Assembly (NCBI GenBank): GCA_025934475.1
Contig: JAICXZ010000104.1
Span: 1 to 8,178 of the forward strand
DNA length: 8,178 nt
Direction: 5' to 3'
Origin: Mucilaginibacter sp.
GTDB taxonomy: Bacteria; Bacteroidota; Bacteroidia; Sphingobacteriales; Sphingobacteriaceae
Shown: positions 8,150 through 8,178 of the stretch, piece after piece
Layout of the letters: each line of letters opens with the position of its first letter
Numbering within the stretch: the first letter of the stretch is position 1
The notes under the pieces: model-generated
What the model was told of the DNA's origin: nothing
Seen by the model: only the letters and a program-made list of their open reading frames with translations
The model's database searches: none
Made by a program: the position numbers and the translations under genes

Positions 8150-8177
8150 TCCATAGTCGATAGACCATAGTCCATAG
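8150..8177. repeat. Four 7-bp tandem units at the right window edge
   Basis: Four consecutive heptamers, TCCATAG, TCGATAG, ACCATAG and TCCATAG, lie at 8150-8156, 8157-8163, 8164-8170 and 8171-8177. They differ from each other at one to three positions. The next base (C at 8178) is the last of the window, so the array may extend further. They lie 30-57 bases upstream of the first permease start and adjoin its octamer array. Promoter elements of the operon should lie here or further right; no TAnnTTTG element is visible. Confidence 0.6.
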
Positions 8178-8178
8178 C

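Noticed and set aside
5647..8177. Repeats as a CRISPR array or insertion-sequence ends
   Set aside because: Units are 7-8 bases with no unique spacers, there are no long terminal inverted repeats or transposase, and no target-site duplication is visible.
8121..8178. Promoter of the permease operon
   Set aside because: No TAnnTTTG-type element or -33 TTG pairing was seen in the 58 bases available; the promoter is probably beyond the window edge.

Overview
The window looks like chromosomal DNA from a Bacteroidota member, most likely the Sphingobacteriaceae (Mucilaginibacter/Pedobacter-like). Three things point there: a secreted protease ending in a type IX secretion (T9SS) sorting domain, a tandem pair of ~800-residue FtsX/MacB-type permeases of a kind that is greatly expanded in this phylum, and start codons without a purine-rich Shine-Dalgarno sequence. 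The genus is an inference from style, not a match.

Layout: bases 1-3171 (+) hold the 3' part of a large multidomain subtilisin-family (S8) protease. Its N-terminus, signal peptide and catalytic Asp and His lie upstream of the window. Bases 3172-3229 are a short convergent spacer. Bases 3230-5644 (-) and 5739-8120 (-) encode two paralogous ABC-transporter permeases, 804 and 793 residues, separated by 94 bases. They are probably co-transcribed, with the gene at 5739-8120 first. Bases 8121-8178 are upstream sequence of that first permease. No RNA gene, mobile element or CRISPR array is visible, and no ATPase gene for the permeases lies in the window.

The protease and the permeases converge and need not share a function. 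The protease should be exported across both membranes and degrade extracellular protein. The permeases are inner-membrane proteins with large periplasmic domains, which in the MacB/FtsX family usually extrude substrates or transmit conformational change across the membrane.

The least expected structure is in the spacers. All three contain short tandem repeats of 7 or 8 bases, with different unit sequences, placed right against gene boundaries. Related octamer arrays sit immediately before both permease start codons and create chains of very short upstream reading frames. A separate heptamer array adjoins the octamers at the right edge and may continue beyond it. The window otherwise holds recognisable families, and I do not see a convincing new multi-gene system.
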